The notes beneath the pieces are model-generated. The model did not search any database. It worked only from the letters and a program-made list of their open reading frames with translations, and was not told the origin of the DNA. A program made the translations under genes and the position numbers. From the NCBI GenBank assembly GCA_017463425.1, contig JAFTPE010000036.1:1-35258 (forward strand): a stretch of 35,258 bases of DNA, written 5' to 3'. This document shows, one piece after another, positions 25,046-32,515 of this stretch. This DNA is from Clostridia bacterium (GTDB lineage: Bacteria > Bacillota > Clostridia > Christensenellales > Borkfalkiaceae). The stretch's first letter is position 1, and every line of letters begins with the position of its first letter.

Positions 25046-26515
25046 ATGGAAAATTACAGCGTATACGAAGATATCGCAAACCGCACGGGCGGAGATATTT
25101 ACATAGGCGTAGTGGGACCCGTGCGTACGGGAAAATCTACTTTTATCAAGCGGTTTATGGAAACTTTGGTAATCCCTTCGGCTGCGGAGAGTGAGAGGGC
25201 GGTGATGATAGACGAACTGCCTCAATCCGCCGCAGGGAAAACGGTGATGACTACCGAGCCGAAGTTTGTACCGGCAAAAGCGGCGAAAATTACGGTGTCG
25301 AAAGGCGCAGAGGCGGCGGTTCGATTGGTCGATTGCGTGGGGTTTGCCGTGGAGGGCGCAAACGGGTTTGAGGAGGACGGAACGCCACGGCTCGTGAAAA
25401 CGCCTTGGCAAGACGCACCAATGTCTTTTGAAAAGGCGGCGGAACTTGGCACGGAAAAGGTGATTAAAGAACATTCGACAATCGGGATTATGGTAACCAC
25501 CGACGGCAGCGTTACGGATATTCCAAGGAATGGGTATATTGCCGCGGAAGAACGCGCCGTGGCGGAGTTGAAAGGGATCGGAAAGCCGTTCGTAATTTTG
25601 CTTAATTGCAAAGACCCGTCCGCGCAAACGACGCTTAAAAATTCGTTGGAAGAAAAATACGCCGCGCCCGTGGTGGCGGTGAACGTAGAAAAAATGGGCG
25701 TGGAAGAAATTTTGCAGATTTTGCAAAAAGCGTTGTTTGAATTCCCCGTGCTGCGCATTGATGTAAAAATTCCCAAATGGTTACAAGCGTTGCCCGAAAA
25801 CAACAAGGCGGTTGAAAAACTCGTTGGAGTTTTGAAAAATGCTACGGGGGGAATGATAAAAATGCGCGATTGTCTTGCGTTGGAACGTCTGTTTGACGAC
25901 GACGCGGATTTTATCAATCCTGAAGAAATCCGTATGGATTTAGGGAAAGGTACGGCGGAAATTACGATAGCGGCGAAAGAAACGTTTTTTTACAGCGTAA
26001 TTAGCGAAACGTGTGGGGAAAACGTATGCGGTGATTTGGAGTTGATGCAATACGTACAAAGCCTTGCGGGAATGAAAAAGGAATATGATAAAGTGAAAGA
26101 CGCGTTTGCAGAGGCGGAGAAAAACGGATACGGAATCGTGTATCCCACGGCGGACGAATATGCGTTGGAAAAACCGCAACTTGTTAAAAAAGGATCGGAT
26201 TACGGCGTGCAATTCAAAGCCAATGCGACCAGCTATCATATCGTAAAAGTGGATATATCTGGTTCGGTGAATCCCATTATCGGTACGAAACAGCAAAGCG
26301 AAGAATTTGTAGACGAAACGTTACGGACGTACGAGGACGGTACGGACGCTGTGTGGGAAACGAATATTTTTGGGAAATCGCTCCGCGCTTTGGTGGGAGA
26401 TGAGTTGGCGAATAAAACCAATTCAATGCCGTTAGAACTTCGGCGAAAAATGCGTCGGGCGACGACGAGAATCGTAAACGAGGGAAAAGGAAACGTATTG
26501 TGTATTCTTTTTTGA
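25046..26515 (+). CDS. spoIVA: Stage IV sporulation protein A, spore coat morphogenetic ATPase
   Basis: A protein of 489 residues from the ATG at 25046, which has a GGGAGG site 6 bases upstream; a TTG at 25043 would add one residue. SpoIVA coats the forespore surface, hydrolyses ATP, polymerises and anchors the spore coat. The start reads IANRTGGDIYIGVVGPVRTGKST, with Walker A at 24-32, and the family's conserved DELPQSAAGKTVMTTEPKFVP block follows at about 52-72. Length matches Bacillus SpoIVA (492). The C-terminal ATTRIVNEGKGNVLCILF is also typical. It implies the organism forms, or recently formed, endospores. It lies just after a terminator, so its own promoter must be in the 60 bases between; I see no convincing sigma-E match there. 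Confidence 0.96.
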   Translation: MENYSVYEDIANRTGGDIYIGVVGPVRTGKSTFIKRFMETLVIPSAAESERAVMIDELPQSAAGKTVMTTEPKFVPAKAAKITVSKGAEAAVRLVDCVGFAVEGANGFEEDGTPRLVKTPWQDAPMSFEKAAELGTEKVIKEHSTIGIMVTTDGSVTDIPRNGYIAAEERAVAELKGIGKPFVILLNCKDPSAQTTLKNSLEEKYAAPVVAVNVEKMGVEEILQILQKALFEFPVLRIDVKIPKWLQALPENNKAVEKLVGVLKNATGGMIKMRDCLALERLFDDDADFINPEEIRMDLGKGTAEITIAAKETFFYSVISETCGENVCGDLELMQYVQSLAGMKKEYDKVKDAFAEAEKNGYGIVYPTADEYALEKPQLVKKGSDYGVQFKANATSYHIVKVDISGSVNPIIGTKQQSEEFVDETLRTYEDGTDAVWETNIFGKSLRALVGDELANKTNSMPLELRRKMRRATTRIVNEGKGNVLCILF

Positions 26516-26534
26516 TTGTTAAAAATCCCGAATA

Positions 26535-26560
26535 AAACAAGACGATTTGGGGCATACTTT
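26535..26560 (+). promoter_or_regulatory. Possible mother-cell (sigma-E/K-like) promoter
   Basis: CATACTTT at 26553-26560 resembles the -10 of sigma-E or sigma-K promoters (CATAxxxT). An ATAAAA lies about 15 bases upstream. It sits between spoIVA and a 54-residue gene, in keeping with sporulation control. The match is short and could be chance. Confidence 0.3.
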
Positions 26561-26588
26561 TTACAAATTCCTAAGCGGAGGATTTTGT

Positions 26589-26753
26589 ATGAGTAAGTCT
26601 TCAAAAAAGAAAGCAAAAGTACCAAAAATTACGGAGGAAGAATACATGAAGTATATTTCTTCGTTGAAAGAGGAGAGTTTGCAATCGCCTTTAAATTTGC
26701 CTACCGATAGGCAAACGGAAGTCGGAGAAGAGAAAAATTTTGATTTGCGATAG
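26589..26753 (+). CDS. Small basic/acidic 54-residue protein downstream of spoIVA
   Basis: The frame starts at ATG 26589 behind a strong CGGAGG site, 6 bases away. The protein has a Lys/Ser-rich start (MSKSSKKKAKVPK), a helical acidic middle (ITEEEYMKYISSLKEE) and a polar end (EVGEEKNFDLR). It has no membrane segment or cysteine. It lies 73 bases after spoIVA and is followed by a strong terminator. Small proteins beside spoIVA suggest a sporulation role, but no family is recognised. Confidence 0.7.
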   Translation: MSKSSKKKAKVPKITEEEYMKYISSLKEESLQSPLNLPTDRQTEVGEEKNFDLR

Positions 26754-26783
26754 AAAAAAGTCGTTGAAATCGCGACGTTTTAT

Positions 26784-26826
26784 AAAAAACAAGTCGTTTG
26801 GAAAAATCCAAGCGACTTGTTTTTTT
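26784..26826. terminator. Bidirectional terminator between the spoIVA region and the SulP gene
   Basis: AAAACAAGTCG-TTTGGA pairs with TCCAA-GCGACTTGTTTT, with an A run before and a T run after. It can stop transcripts from both sides. Confidence 0.9.
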
Positions 26827-26842
26827 GTCGAAAAGAATAGGT

Positions 26843-28390
26843 TTAAAAGATTTTAAAAAATTTATCAAAACGTTTTTGCGTTTGTTGGTTGCAGTTGGTG
26901 AATTTCAACGTTTTGCCTTGCGATTGTATTTTATGACAAAACGTTGCCAATTTTTCCAAAGCCGTTTCGTCTACCCGTTCGATTTCACACATATCCAACG
27001 TTACCGTTTGAGCCGAATCAAACGCTTTGGACAGTTCGTCGATCAATTTGTTGGCGTTTAAGAAAAACAACGTTCCTTTCGCTTTTACGACGGAAGAATC
27101 CGCAGTTTCGTCTTTTTCGATTTTTAAGCCGATAGAAAGGTTTTTTGCGTTGGCGATAAAGGTTACGGCAACGCCGCCGATTACGCCGTACGTCAAATCG
27201 AAAACGACGGTCAAAACGCAGGTTACGATTAGAATAATGACGTCGCGTATGCCGAATTTCGTCAACTTGATAAAGAGAGGGAAACGGCTCATATTGATAG
27301 CGACGGAAATAAGGATTGCGGAAAATACGGCAAGGGGTATGAATTTCATAACGTTCATTAAAACGAAATACATAATCAGCAAAAACAGAGCGTGAAAAAT
27401 ACCTGCAAGCGGACTTTTTGCGCCGTTCTCTATGCTGGCGGCAGTTCGAGCAATCGCCCCCGTCGCAGGCAAACCACCTACAAGAGAGGAGAAAATGTTT
27501 GCCGCGCCTTGTCCGACGAGTTCTTGGTTGGCGTCAAAATTCGTTCCCGTCATGCCTGCCGCAACCGTGGCGGATAACAGGCTTTCGATAGCGCAAAGGA
27601 AAGCGATAACGATAGCGGGAACAATCAACGCCGAAAAGCGGATTGAACTGATTGCGCTGAAATCTACGGGGAAAAATCCCGCTTTTACGTCGCCGTATTT
27701 CGAGCCGATTGTAGCGATATTCGCGCCTGCAAACTCGTTAAGGGCAAGCGTTGCGCCCGTGCAAACGATAAGGGCAACGAACGCCGCAGGGATTTTTTTG
27801 CTGAGTTTTGGCAAACCGATTACGCAGGCAAGTCCCAAAACGCCGATAACAAAGGTTGCAAAATCGAACGTTTGGATATTTTGAATATAAGAAACGAGTT
27901 TTGCAATCGCCTCCGTGCCGCTCGATTGAAAGCCGCAAAAATCTTTAATTTGACCAATCAAAAGGGTGATGCCGATACCCGTCGTAAACCCGATCGTGAT
28001 AGGGTAAGGGAAAAATTTCATTACGTTTCCAAAGCGTAAAAATCCCATTGCAATCAGCAAAACCCCTGCCATGATGCCAGCAATGGCAAGCCCTAAAATA
28101 CCGATATTGGGGTCGGCGAGATAGCCGTATAAAATGACGACGAACGCCGCTGTAGGGCCGCCGATTTGGTATTTGCTGCCACCAAGCGCAGAGATAAAAA
28201 ATCCTGCCACGATTGCAGTAATAATGCCAAATTGTATGCCGTTAGACGAAACTTCGGCAGGTACGGATTGAATCCCGAGCGCGATGGATAAGGGAAGGGC
28301 GATAATCGCCACCATCAAACCTGCCATTAAATCGTGAAAAAGGTCGGCCTTTTTATAAGTTTTGAGTGAATGAAAAAGTTGTGGTTTCAT
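26843..28390 (-). CDS. SulP-family anion transporter with C-terminal STAS domain
   Basis: A 515-residue SLC26/SulP transporter, which moves sulfate, bicarbonate or other anions with H+ or Na+. The N terminus has the family block DLMAGLMVAIIALPLSIALGI (20-40), then about 12-14 membrane segments including GGSKYQIGGPTAAFVVILYG (about 69-88) and the conserved NIFSSLVGGLPATGAIARTA (about 290-310). A STAS domain (about 430-515) ends the protein, with DMCEIERVDETALEKL at its core. In anti-sigma antagonists the Ser/Thr of this loop is phosphorylated; here a Thr follows VDE. Substrate is not decidable. It has its own promoter on the minus strand. Confidence 0.93.
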   Translation of the reverse strand: MKPQLFHSLKTYKKADLFHDLMAGLMVAIIALPLSIALGIQSVPAEVSSNGIQFGIITAIVAGFFISALGGSKYQIGGPTAAFVVILYGYLADPNIGILGLAIAGIMAGVLLIAMGFLRFGNVMKFFPYPITIGFTTGIGITLLIGQIKDFCGFQSSGTEAIAKLVSYIQNIQTFDFATFVIGVLGLACVIGLPKLSKKIPAAFVALIVCTGATLALNEFAGANIATIGSKYGDVKAGFFPVDFSAISSIRFSALIVPAIVIAFLCAIESLLSATVAAGMTGTNFDANQELVGQGAANIFSSLVGGLPATGAIARTAASIENGAKSPLAGIFHALFLLIMYFVLMNVMKFIPLAVFSAILISVAINMSRFPLFIKLTKFGIRDVIILIVTCVLTVVFDLTYGVIGGVAVTFIANAKNLSIGLKIEKDETADSSVVKAKGTLFFLNANKLIDELSKAFDSAQTVTLDMCEIERVDETALEKLATFCHKIQSQGKTLKFTNCNQQTQKRFDKFFKIF

Positions 28391-28460
28391 ACGAAGTCCT
28401 CGAATGTAAAAAAATAGAACCGCCTAACGTAATAAAAATACGACGGCGTACAACTGTTAA

Positions 28461-28489
28461 ATTATAGCACCTTTTTTTGCTGAAATCAA
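28461..28489 (-). promoter_or_regulatory. Sigma-A promoter of the SulP gene
   Basis: On the minus strand TTGATT (28484-28489), a 17-base spacer and TATAAT (28461-28466). The leader is about 65 bases, with a CGAGGA site before the ATG. Confidence 0.8.
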
Positions 28490-28544
28490 GCGTTCAAGGA
28501 TTGTAAACTGAAAAATGCTGAAAAAAATTCATTTGTTCATTTGC

Positions 28545-28573
28545 TTTACAACAAAAGCGTTTTATGATAAAAT
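28545..28573 (+). promoter_or_regulatory. Sigma-A promoter of the acyltransferase gene
   Basis: TTTACA (28545-28550), a 17-base spacer and TAAAAT (28568-28573). It starts transcription about 17 bases before the chosen ATG, leaving the AACGGAGGTG site in a very short leader. Confidence 0.7.
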
Positions 28574-28596
28574 ATAGAGGAAACGGAGGTGTGCAA

Positions 28597-29868
28597 ATGG
28601 ACAAATTGACAAACGAACAAACGTTATACAAACGGAAAATTGGAAAACCCAACTTTATTTATAATATTTTAGGCGGGGTTTGGCGCGCGTTTATGTATAA
28701 AAAATATAACGTGCATTACACGATAAAAACCGACCCTCGTCAGGAAAAAGGCTCGTTTATTTTTATCAGTAATCACGCCTCGCGCTTGGATTATATCTTT
28801 ACGGGGATTCCTATGTTGCCTACGAGAATGAATTACGTTGCAGGCTACAACGAATTTTACCGTTCGCACTTAGCAGGGGTGTTTCAATTGTTAAAAGTTA
28901 TACCAAAGAAAAATTTTACCCCCGATAGCTATACGATTAAAGAAATTAGCCGTGTATTGAAAAACGACGGCAGAGTGATTATTTTTCCTGAGGGAATGAG
29001 TTCTATTTCGGGGGCAAATCAGCCTGTGGCGATTGGAACGGGGAAATCTATCAAACATTATAAAGTGCCTGTATATTATTCGGTGATTAAAGGAGGATAT
29101 CTCACCAGCCCGAAATACAATTTGAAAGACAGATTGGGGCGTGTGGAGGTGGAGATAGACCAGTTGTTTACGCCTCAGCAGTTGGAAACGCTCAGCGCGG
29201 AAGAAATTGAGGATATCGTAAACAAAGCGATTTATCACGACGATTACGCGTGGAATAAAGAACGGAAATACACCTACGATATAGGGGAAAACGGCGCGGA
29301 ACATTTGGAGGATTTGCTGTTTTGGTGTCCGAAATGTAAAAAACAGCACGTAATGAAAAGCGAGGGAAATAAAATATATTGCGCCGAATGTGGCAACGGC
29401 GCAACGCTGACGAATACGTACGAATTGGTGCCGTTTGACGAAACGTGCGTGATACCTGAAACGCAAACGGCTTGGTTTAATCTGCAACGCGAAGTGATAA
29501 AAGAGGAAGTACAAGACGAGAATTTCGTTTTGAGCGCAAACGTACAGCTTGGTATGTTGCCAAAATACGGAAAGCTCAAAAATCAGGCGACGTCTACGAT
29601 TGTGGGTGAGGGGAAATTGTCGTTGGATCGTTCGGGATTGACGTATATGGGAACGAAAGACGGCGAGGCGTTTACCTTCCATATTAACAGTAAAAATTTG
29701 CCTACGTACGGAATGTGTACGGACGTCAGTCGGTTTTACACCTTTTATCAGGGCGAATTTGTCGAATTTTATCCTGAAAACAGAATTGTTGAAAAATTCT
29801 TTTTGGCGACGGAAGAAATTCACAGATTAAACGGTGGAAAATGGCAGGATTTTAAATTTGAAAAATAA
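28597..29868 (+). CDS. PlsC-like acyltransferase fused to a zinc ribbon and C-terminal domain
   Basis: A protein of 423 residues. I chose the ATG at 28597, 7 bases after ACGGAGGTG; an upstream in-frame ATG at 28564 overlaps the promoter. The acyltransferase domain (about 50-210) has the H-x4-D motif at His60-Asp65 (NHASRLD) and FPEGMSS (130-136), which bind the acyl and glycerol-phosphate groups. Such enzymes acylate lysophosphatidate or related lipids at the membrane. After it comes a four-Cys zinc ribbon, CPKC (244-247) and CAEC (262-265), and then about 140 residues of beta-rich sequence with no motif I recognise. Normal PlsC ends near 200-250 residues, so the C-terminal half is an unusual addition. 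The gene stands alone. Confidence 0.85.
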   Translation: MDKLTNEQTLYKRKIGKPNFIYNILGGVWRAFMYKKYNVHYTIKTDPRQEKGSFIFISNHASRLDYIFTGIPMLPTRMNYVAGYNEFYRSHLAGVFQLLKVIPKKNFTPDSYTIKEISRVLKNDGRVIIFPEGMSSISGANQPVAIGTGKSIKHYKVPVYYSVIKGGYLTSPKYNLKDRLGRVEVEIDQLFTPQQLETLSAEEIEDIVNKAIYHDDYAWNKERKYTYDIGENGAEHLEDLLFWCPKCKKQHVMKSEGNKIYCAECGNGATLTNTYELVPFDETCVIPETQTAWFNLQREVIKEEVQDENFVLSANVQLGMLPKYGKLKNQATSTIVGEGKLSLDRSGLTYMGTKDGEAFTFHINSKNLPTYGMCTDVSRFYTFYQGEFVEFYPENRIVEKFFLATEEIHRLNGGKWQDFKFEK

Positions 29869-29950
29869 ACGTGGTTCAAATTATAAAAGTGGATAGAAAG
29901 TATTATGTTTAAGGCGAATCGGTGAAAACGGAACAAGGAGAATAAAAACG

Positions 29951-29978
29951 AAAAACGGACGCGAAAACGTCCGTTTTT
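29951..29978. terminator. Bidirectional terminator shared by the acyltransferase gene and the 6S RNA
   Basis: AAAAACGGACG (29951-29961) is the exact complement of CGTCCGTTTTT (29968-29978), with a 6-base loop. It gives U tracts on both strands and so serves the plus-strand gene and the minus-strand 6S RNA. Confidence 0.9.
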
Positions 29979-30001
29979 TATGCCCTAAAAGGGAGAATAT
30001 T

Positions 30002-30187
30002 CAAATAAATCCGCTTGTGCCGCACCTCGACAAAAAGATGAACCCAGCAAACGCTAGGTGGGTGCTGCATCTTGACGCCTCGGACTTTCCGCAAAAAATA
30101 GCAGACCTTGCCTATCGCCACGAATACCTGCTCCCGAATAAATACTGTGGATTCCGTTTTACGTCGAGCTCCGTACACCGCAGATTC
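30002..30187 (-). ncRNA. ssrS: 6S RNA (sigma-A RNA polymerase regulator)
   Basis: A minus-strand RNA of about 186 nucleotides, from a consensus promoter to a terminator, with no credible reading frame. It folds into the long closing stem of 6S RNA: AAUCUGC at the 5' end pairs with GCGGAUU at the 3' end, GUG pairs with CAC, and CUCGAC pairs with GUCGAG. The 3' half carries CACCCACCU...GGGUUCAU followed by GAGGUGCGGCAC, which parallels the E. coli 6S region ACAUUCACCU...GGGUUC...GCCUGCGGCGGC. 6S RNA mimics an open promoter and holds housekeeping RNA polymerase in stationary phase. The exact 3' end (about 30002 or later, up to the terminator) is uncertain. Confidence 0.87.
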
Positions 30188-30193
30188 GTCTTT

Positions 30194-30222
30194 ATTATAC
30201 AAGATAAAATAACGTTTGTCAA
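30194..30222 (-). promoter_or_regulatory. Consensus sigma-A promoter of the 6S RNA gene
   Basis: On the minus strand TTGACA (30217-30222), a 17-base spacer and TATAAT (30194-30199), identical to the consensus in both hexamers. Predicted start near 30187. Confidence 0.92.
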
Positions 30223-30241
30223 GGACTCAAACGAAATTTTT

Positions 30242-31060
30242 TTATTTATTTATATTTTTTAAAAAGGAAAAAATTTCCGTTTCAAAATTCAAGCCGTAGC
30301 GTTTGTCGGCTACTTCGGTTGCGGAGCGGCAAATAGCTGCGGTTGTGAAATCGGAAGCGAGTTGGACGGCGGTTTGTTCGTTTTTACCTTTGGCAAGACA
30401 CCCGACGAATGCCGAAGCGAATACGTCGCCTGCGCCGCAGAAAAAGCCCGCTACGTTTTCGTGTTCGTACGTTTGGACTTCGCCGTTTTCGTTGACAAAA
30501 CAAACGGAAACCGTGTTGTTTTCCGTCAATCCCGTAACGATAGGGCGGCGGCAAATTGTGCGTAGCTTGTTTAAGGCAATTTGCACGGTGTTTTTATTAA
30601 GAGGATAGGGGATATCTGCAAGATAGCACGCCTCGGTAACGTTTGGCAATATATAATCCGCTTCATGGCACAATTCGCACATTTTGGCGACGTAATCGGG
30701 GGTGAATCCTGCGTATAATTTTCCGCTATCGCCCATAACGGGGTCCACGACGAATACGCCGTTTTGAGAAAGAAAACTGCGTTTAATTTGACGAACCATT
30801 TCAATTTGTTCGATATTGCCCAAATATCCGCTGTAAATAAAATCGAATTTCAAATTCAAACTTTGCCAATGTTTTAAAACAGCGGGGATTTCTCCTGTTA
30901 AATCATGAAAAGTGTACCCTTCAAATCCGCCTGTATGGGTGGAAAGAATGGCTGTTGGCAACACGTCGCAAGTAACGCCGCACGCCGAAAGAATAGGCAA
31001 CGTTACGGAAAGCGAGCATTTTCCTACGCAAGAAATATCGTTGATTGCAAGAACACGCAT
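30242..31060 (-). CDS. Pyridoxal/pyridoxamine kinase
   Basis: A 272-residue ribokinase-fold kinase that phosphorylates pyridoxal, pyridoxine or pyridoxamine in vitamin B6 salvage. I chose the ATG at 31058-31060, with an AAGGACGAG site upstream; longer in-frame starts reach back over the promoter. The N terminus MRVLAINDISCVGKCSL fits PdxY-type enzymes, as do PTAILSTHTGGFEG, VVDPVMGDSGKLY (about 110-122) and the catalytic GAGDVFAS near residue 215 (usual GTGD). The adjacent 6S RNA gene lies downstream on the same strand. Whether it is specific for pyridoxal or the wider substrate set is not clear. Confidence 0.9.
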   Translation of the reverse strand: MRVLAINDISCVGKCSLSVTLPILSACGVTCDVLPTAILSTHTGGFEGYTFHDLTGEIPAVLKHWQSLNLKFDFIYSGYLGNIEQIEMVRQIKRSFLSQNGVFVVDPVMGDSGKLYAGFTPDYVAKMCELCHEADYILPNVTEACYLADIPYPLNKNTVQIALNKLRTICRRPIVTGLTENNTVSVCFVNENGEVQTYEHENVAGFFCGAGDVFASAFVGCLAKGKNEQTAVQLASDFTTAAICRSATEVADKRYGLNFETEIFSFLKNINK

Positions 31061-31096
31061 TTTTTCTCGTCCTTTTTTTAAAAAACTGATAATTCT

Positions 31097-31125
31097 ATTA
31101 TAAAATTCTTGCTTTTTTTTGTCAA
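31097..31125 (-). promoter_or_regulatory. Consensus sigma-A promoter of the pyridoxal kinase gene
   Basis: On the minus strand TTGACA (31120-31125), a 17-base spacer and TATAAT (31097-31102), both perfect. It physically overlaps the plus-strand promoter at 31109-31137. Confidence 0.9.
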
Positions 31126-31137
31126 ATATATTAAAAT
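31109..31137 (+). promoter_or_regulatory. Probable sigma-A promoter of the aspS-eutH operon
   Basis: TTGCTT (31109-31114), a 17-base spacer and TAAAAT (31132-31137). The -35 is weaker than that of the divergent promoter it overlaps. The leader is about 33 bases. Confidence 0.55.
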
Positions 31138-31176
31138 GGTTACGTAAAATAATTTCCAAAAAAGAGGTTAAATTTT

Positions 31177-32508
31177 ATGGCAATTACAGGAGAAATTAAA
31201 TCGAATACCGTTTCGTATGCCGATTTTGAGAAATTTGAAAACGAAATCGTTACGATAAAAGGTACGATTCATAACATTCGTATGATGTCCGATTTCGCGT
31301 TCGTTATCTTACGTACGGCGCGCGAAACCATTCAATGCGTGTACGCGGAAACGTTTTCCCATTACCGTATGGGCGAGGACGTAAAGGAAGAATGCGCGGC
31401 GAAAATCACGGGTAAAATCGTTGCAGGCGAAACCAAAGACGGCAGCAAACGTTACGAATTGCAGATTCATAATATCGAGCTGTTGTCCCACCCTGCGGAA
31501 ATTCCGCCCGTCGTTATCACGAAAAAACAGGTGAACTGCGATCTTTCGACCAATCTCGATTATCGTCCCGTTACCTTGCGTAACCCCAAAGAACGCGCTA
31601 TTTTTAAATTGCAAGAGGGGATTCAGCGTGGGTTTAGAGAATATTTAACCCAGCAGGGCTTTACCGAAATCCATTCCCCGAAAATCAATTTCGCAGGCGC
31701 GGAAGGCGGTACGAACGTATTCAAATTGGATTACTTTGGCAAGCAAGTATATTTGGCGCAATCGCCTCAGCTTTACAAGCAAGCGCTCGTTGCCGTATAT
31801 GAAAGAGTGTTTGAGGTTGCGCCCGTATTCCGCGCGGAACACCACGATACCAGCCGTCATTTGAACGAATATATTTCTATGGACTTTGAAATGGGCTTTA
31901 TCGACAGTTTTGAAGATATTATGAATATGGAAGCGGGCGTGCTGAAATATATTATGAATCTTTTAAAAACGGAATACAAAAACGAAGTGGATTTGTTGCA
32001 TATCGACGTACCTGAAATCACGGAAATCCCCGTGCTTAAATTTATGGAAGCGAAAGAAATCCTGATGAAGAAGTTTAAATATCAACCGACGGATATGAAG
32101 GATTTCGACCCCGAAGAAGAACAGCTTTTGGGTAAATATGCGAAGAAACAGTTTAATTCGGATTTCATTTTCATTACGCATTATCCGTCGAAAAAACGTC
32201 CGTTCTATACCATGGACGACCCTGAAGACCCCGAATATACTTTGTCGTTCGACTTGCTTTTCAGAGGTTTGGAAATCACGTCTGGCGGTCAGCGTGTACA
32301 CGATTACAACCAACAGGTTGAAAAAATGCAAAAATTGGGTATGAACCCCGAAGAATTTGCAACCTATTTGATGCTGCATAAATACGGCGCGCCTCCTCAC
32401 GGCGGGTTAGGGCTTGGGTTGGAACGTTTGACCATGCACCTTTTGGGCGCGAAAAACGTACGCGAAGCGACTATGTTCCCTCGCGACATCAACCGCGTTA
32501 CGCCTTGA
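31177..32508 (+). CDS. aspS: Aspartate--tRNA(Asp/Asn) ligase, archaeal type
   Basis: A 443-residue class II synthetase. The N-terminal OB fold covers about 25-115. The catalytic core has motif 2-like FEVAPVFRAEHHDTSRHLNE and QSPQLYKQ, with motif 3 as GLGLGLERLTM and the ending ATMFPRDINRVTP. These strings and the length match the archaeal-type AspRS rather than the 590-residue bacterial form, whose GAD insert is missing. Archaeal-type AspRS found in Clostridia often also charges tRNA-Asn for the transamidation route. The OB-fold position that is Trp in discriminating archaeal enzymes seems to be Thr here (KGTIHNIR), which leans to relaxed specificity, but this is inference. AsnRS is the main alternative annotation. 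The eutH-like gene follows after 7 bases. Confidence 0.87.
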   Translation: MAITGEIKSNTVSYADFEKFENEIVTIKGTIHNIRMMSDFAFVILRTARETIQCVYAETFSHYRMGEDVKEECAAKITGKIVAGETKDGSKRYELQIHNIELLSHPAEIPPVVITKKQVNCDLSTNLDYRPVTLRNPKERAIFKLQEGIQRGFREYLTQQGFTEIHSPKINFAGAEGGTNVFKLDYFGKQVYLAQSPQLYKQALVAVYERVFEVAPVFRAEHHDTSRHLNEYISMDFEMGFIDSFEDIMNMEAGVLKYIMNLLKTEYKNEVDLLHIDVPEITEIPVLKFMEAKEILMKKFKYQPTDMKDFDPEEEQLLGKYAKKQFNSDFIFITHYPSKKRPFYTMDDPEDPEYTLSFDLLFRGLEITSGGQRVHDYNQQVEKMQKLGMNPEEFATYLMLHKYGAPPHGGLGLGLERLTMHLLGAKNVREATMFPRDINRVTP

Positions 32509-32515
32509 TGAAGAA

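Noticed and set aside
28891-29823. Minus-strand frame of 310 codons opposite the acyltransferase gene
   Set aside because: It is a shadow of a coding gene with HxxxxD and zinc-ribbon motifs; its peptide has no recognisable domain.
30030-30200. RNase P RNA, suggested by GGAAAGTCCG on the minus strand
   Set aside because: The transcript is about 190 bases, far too short, and lacks other RNase P core blocks; the closing stem and 3' motifs fit 6S RNA.
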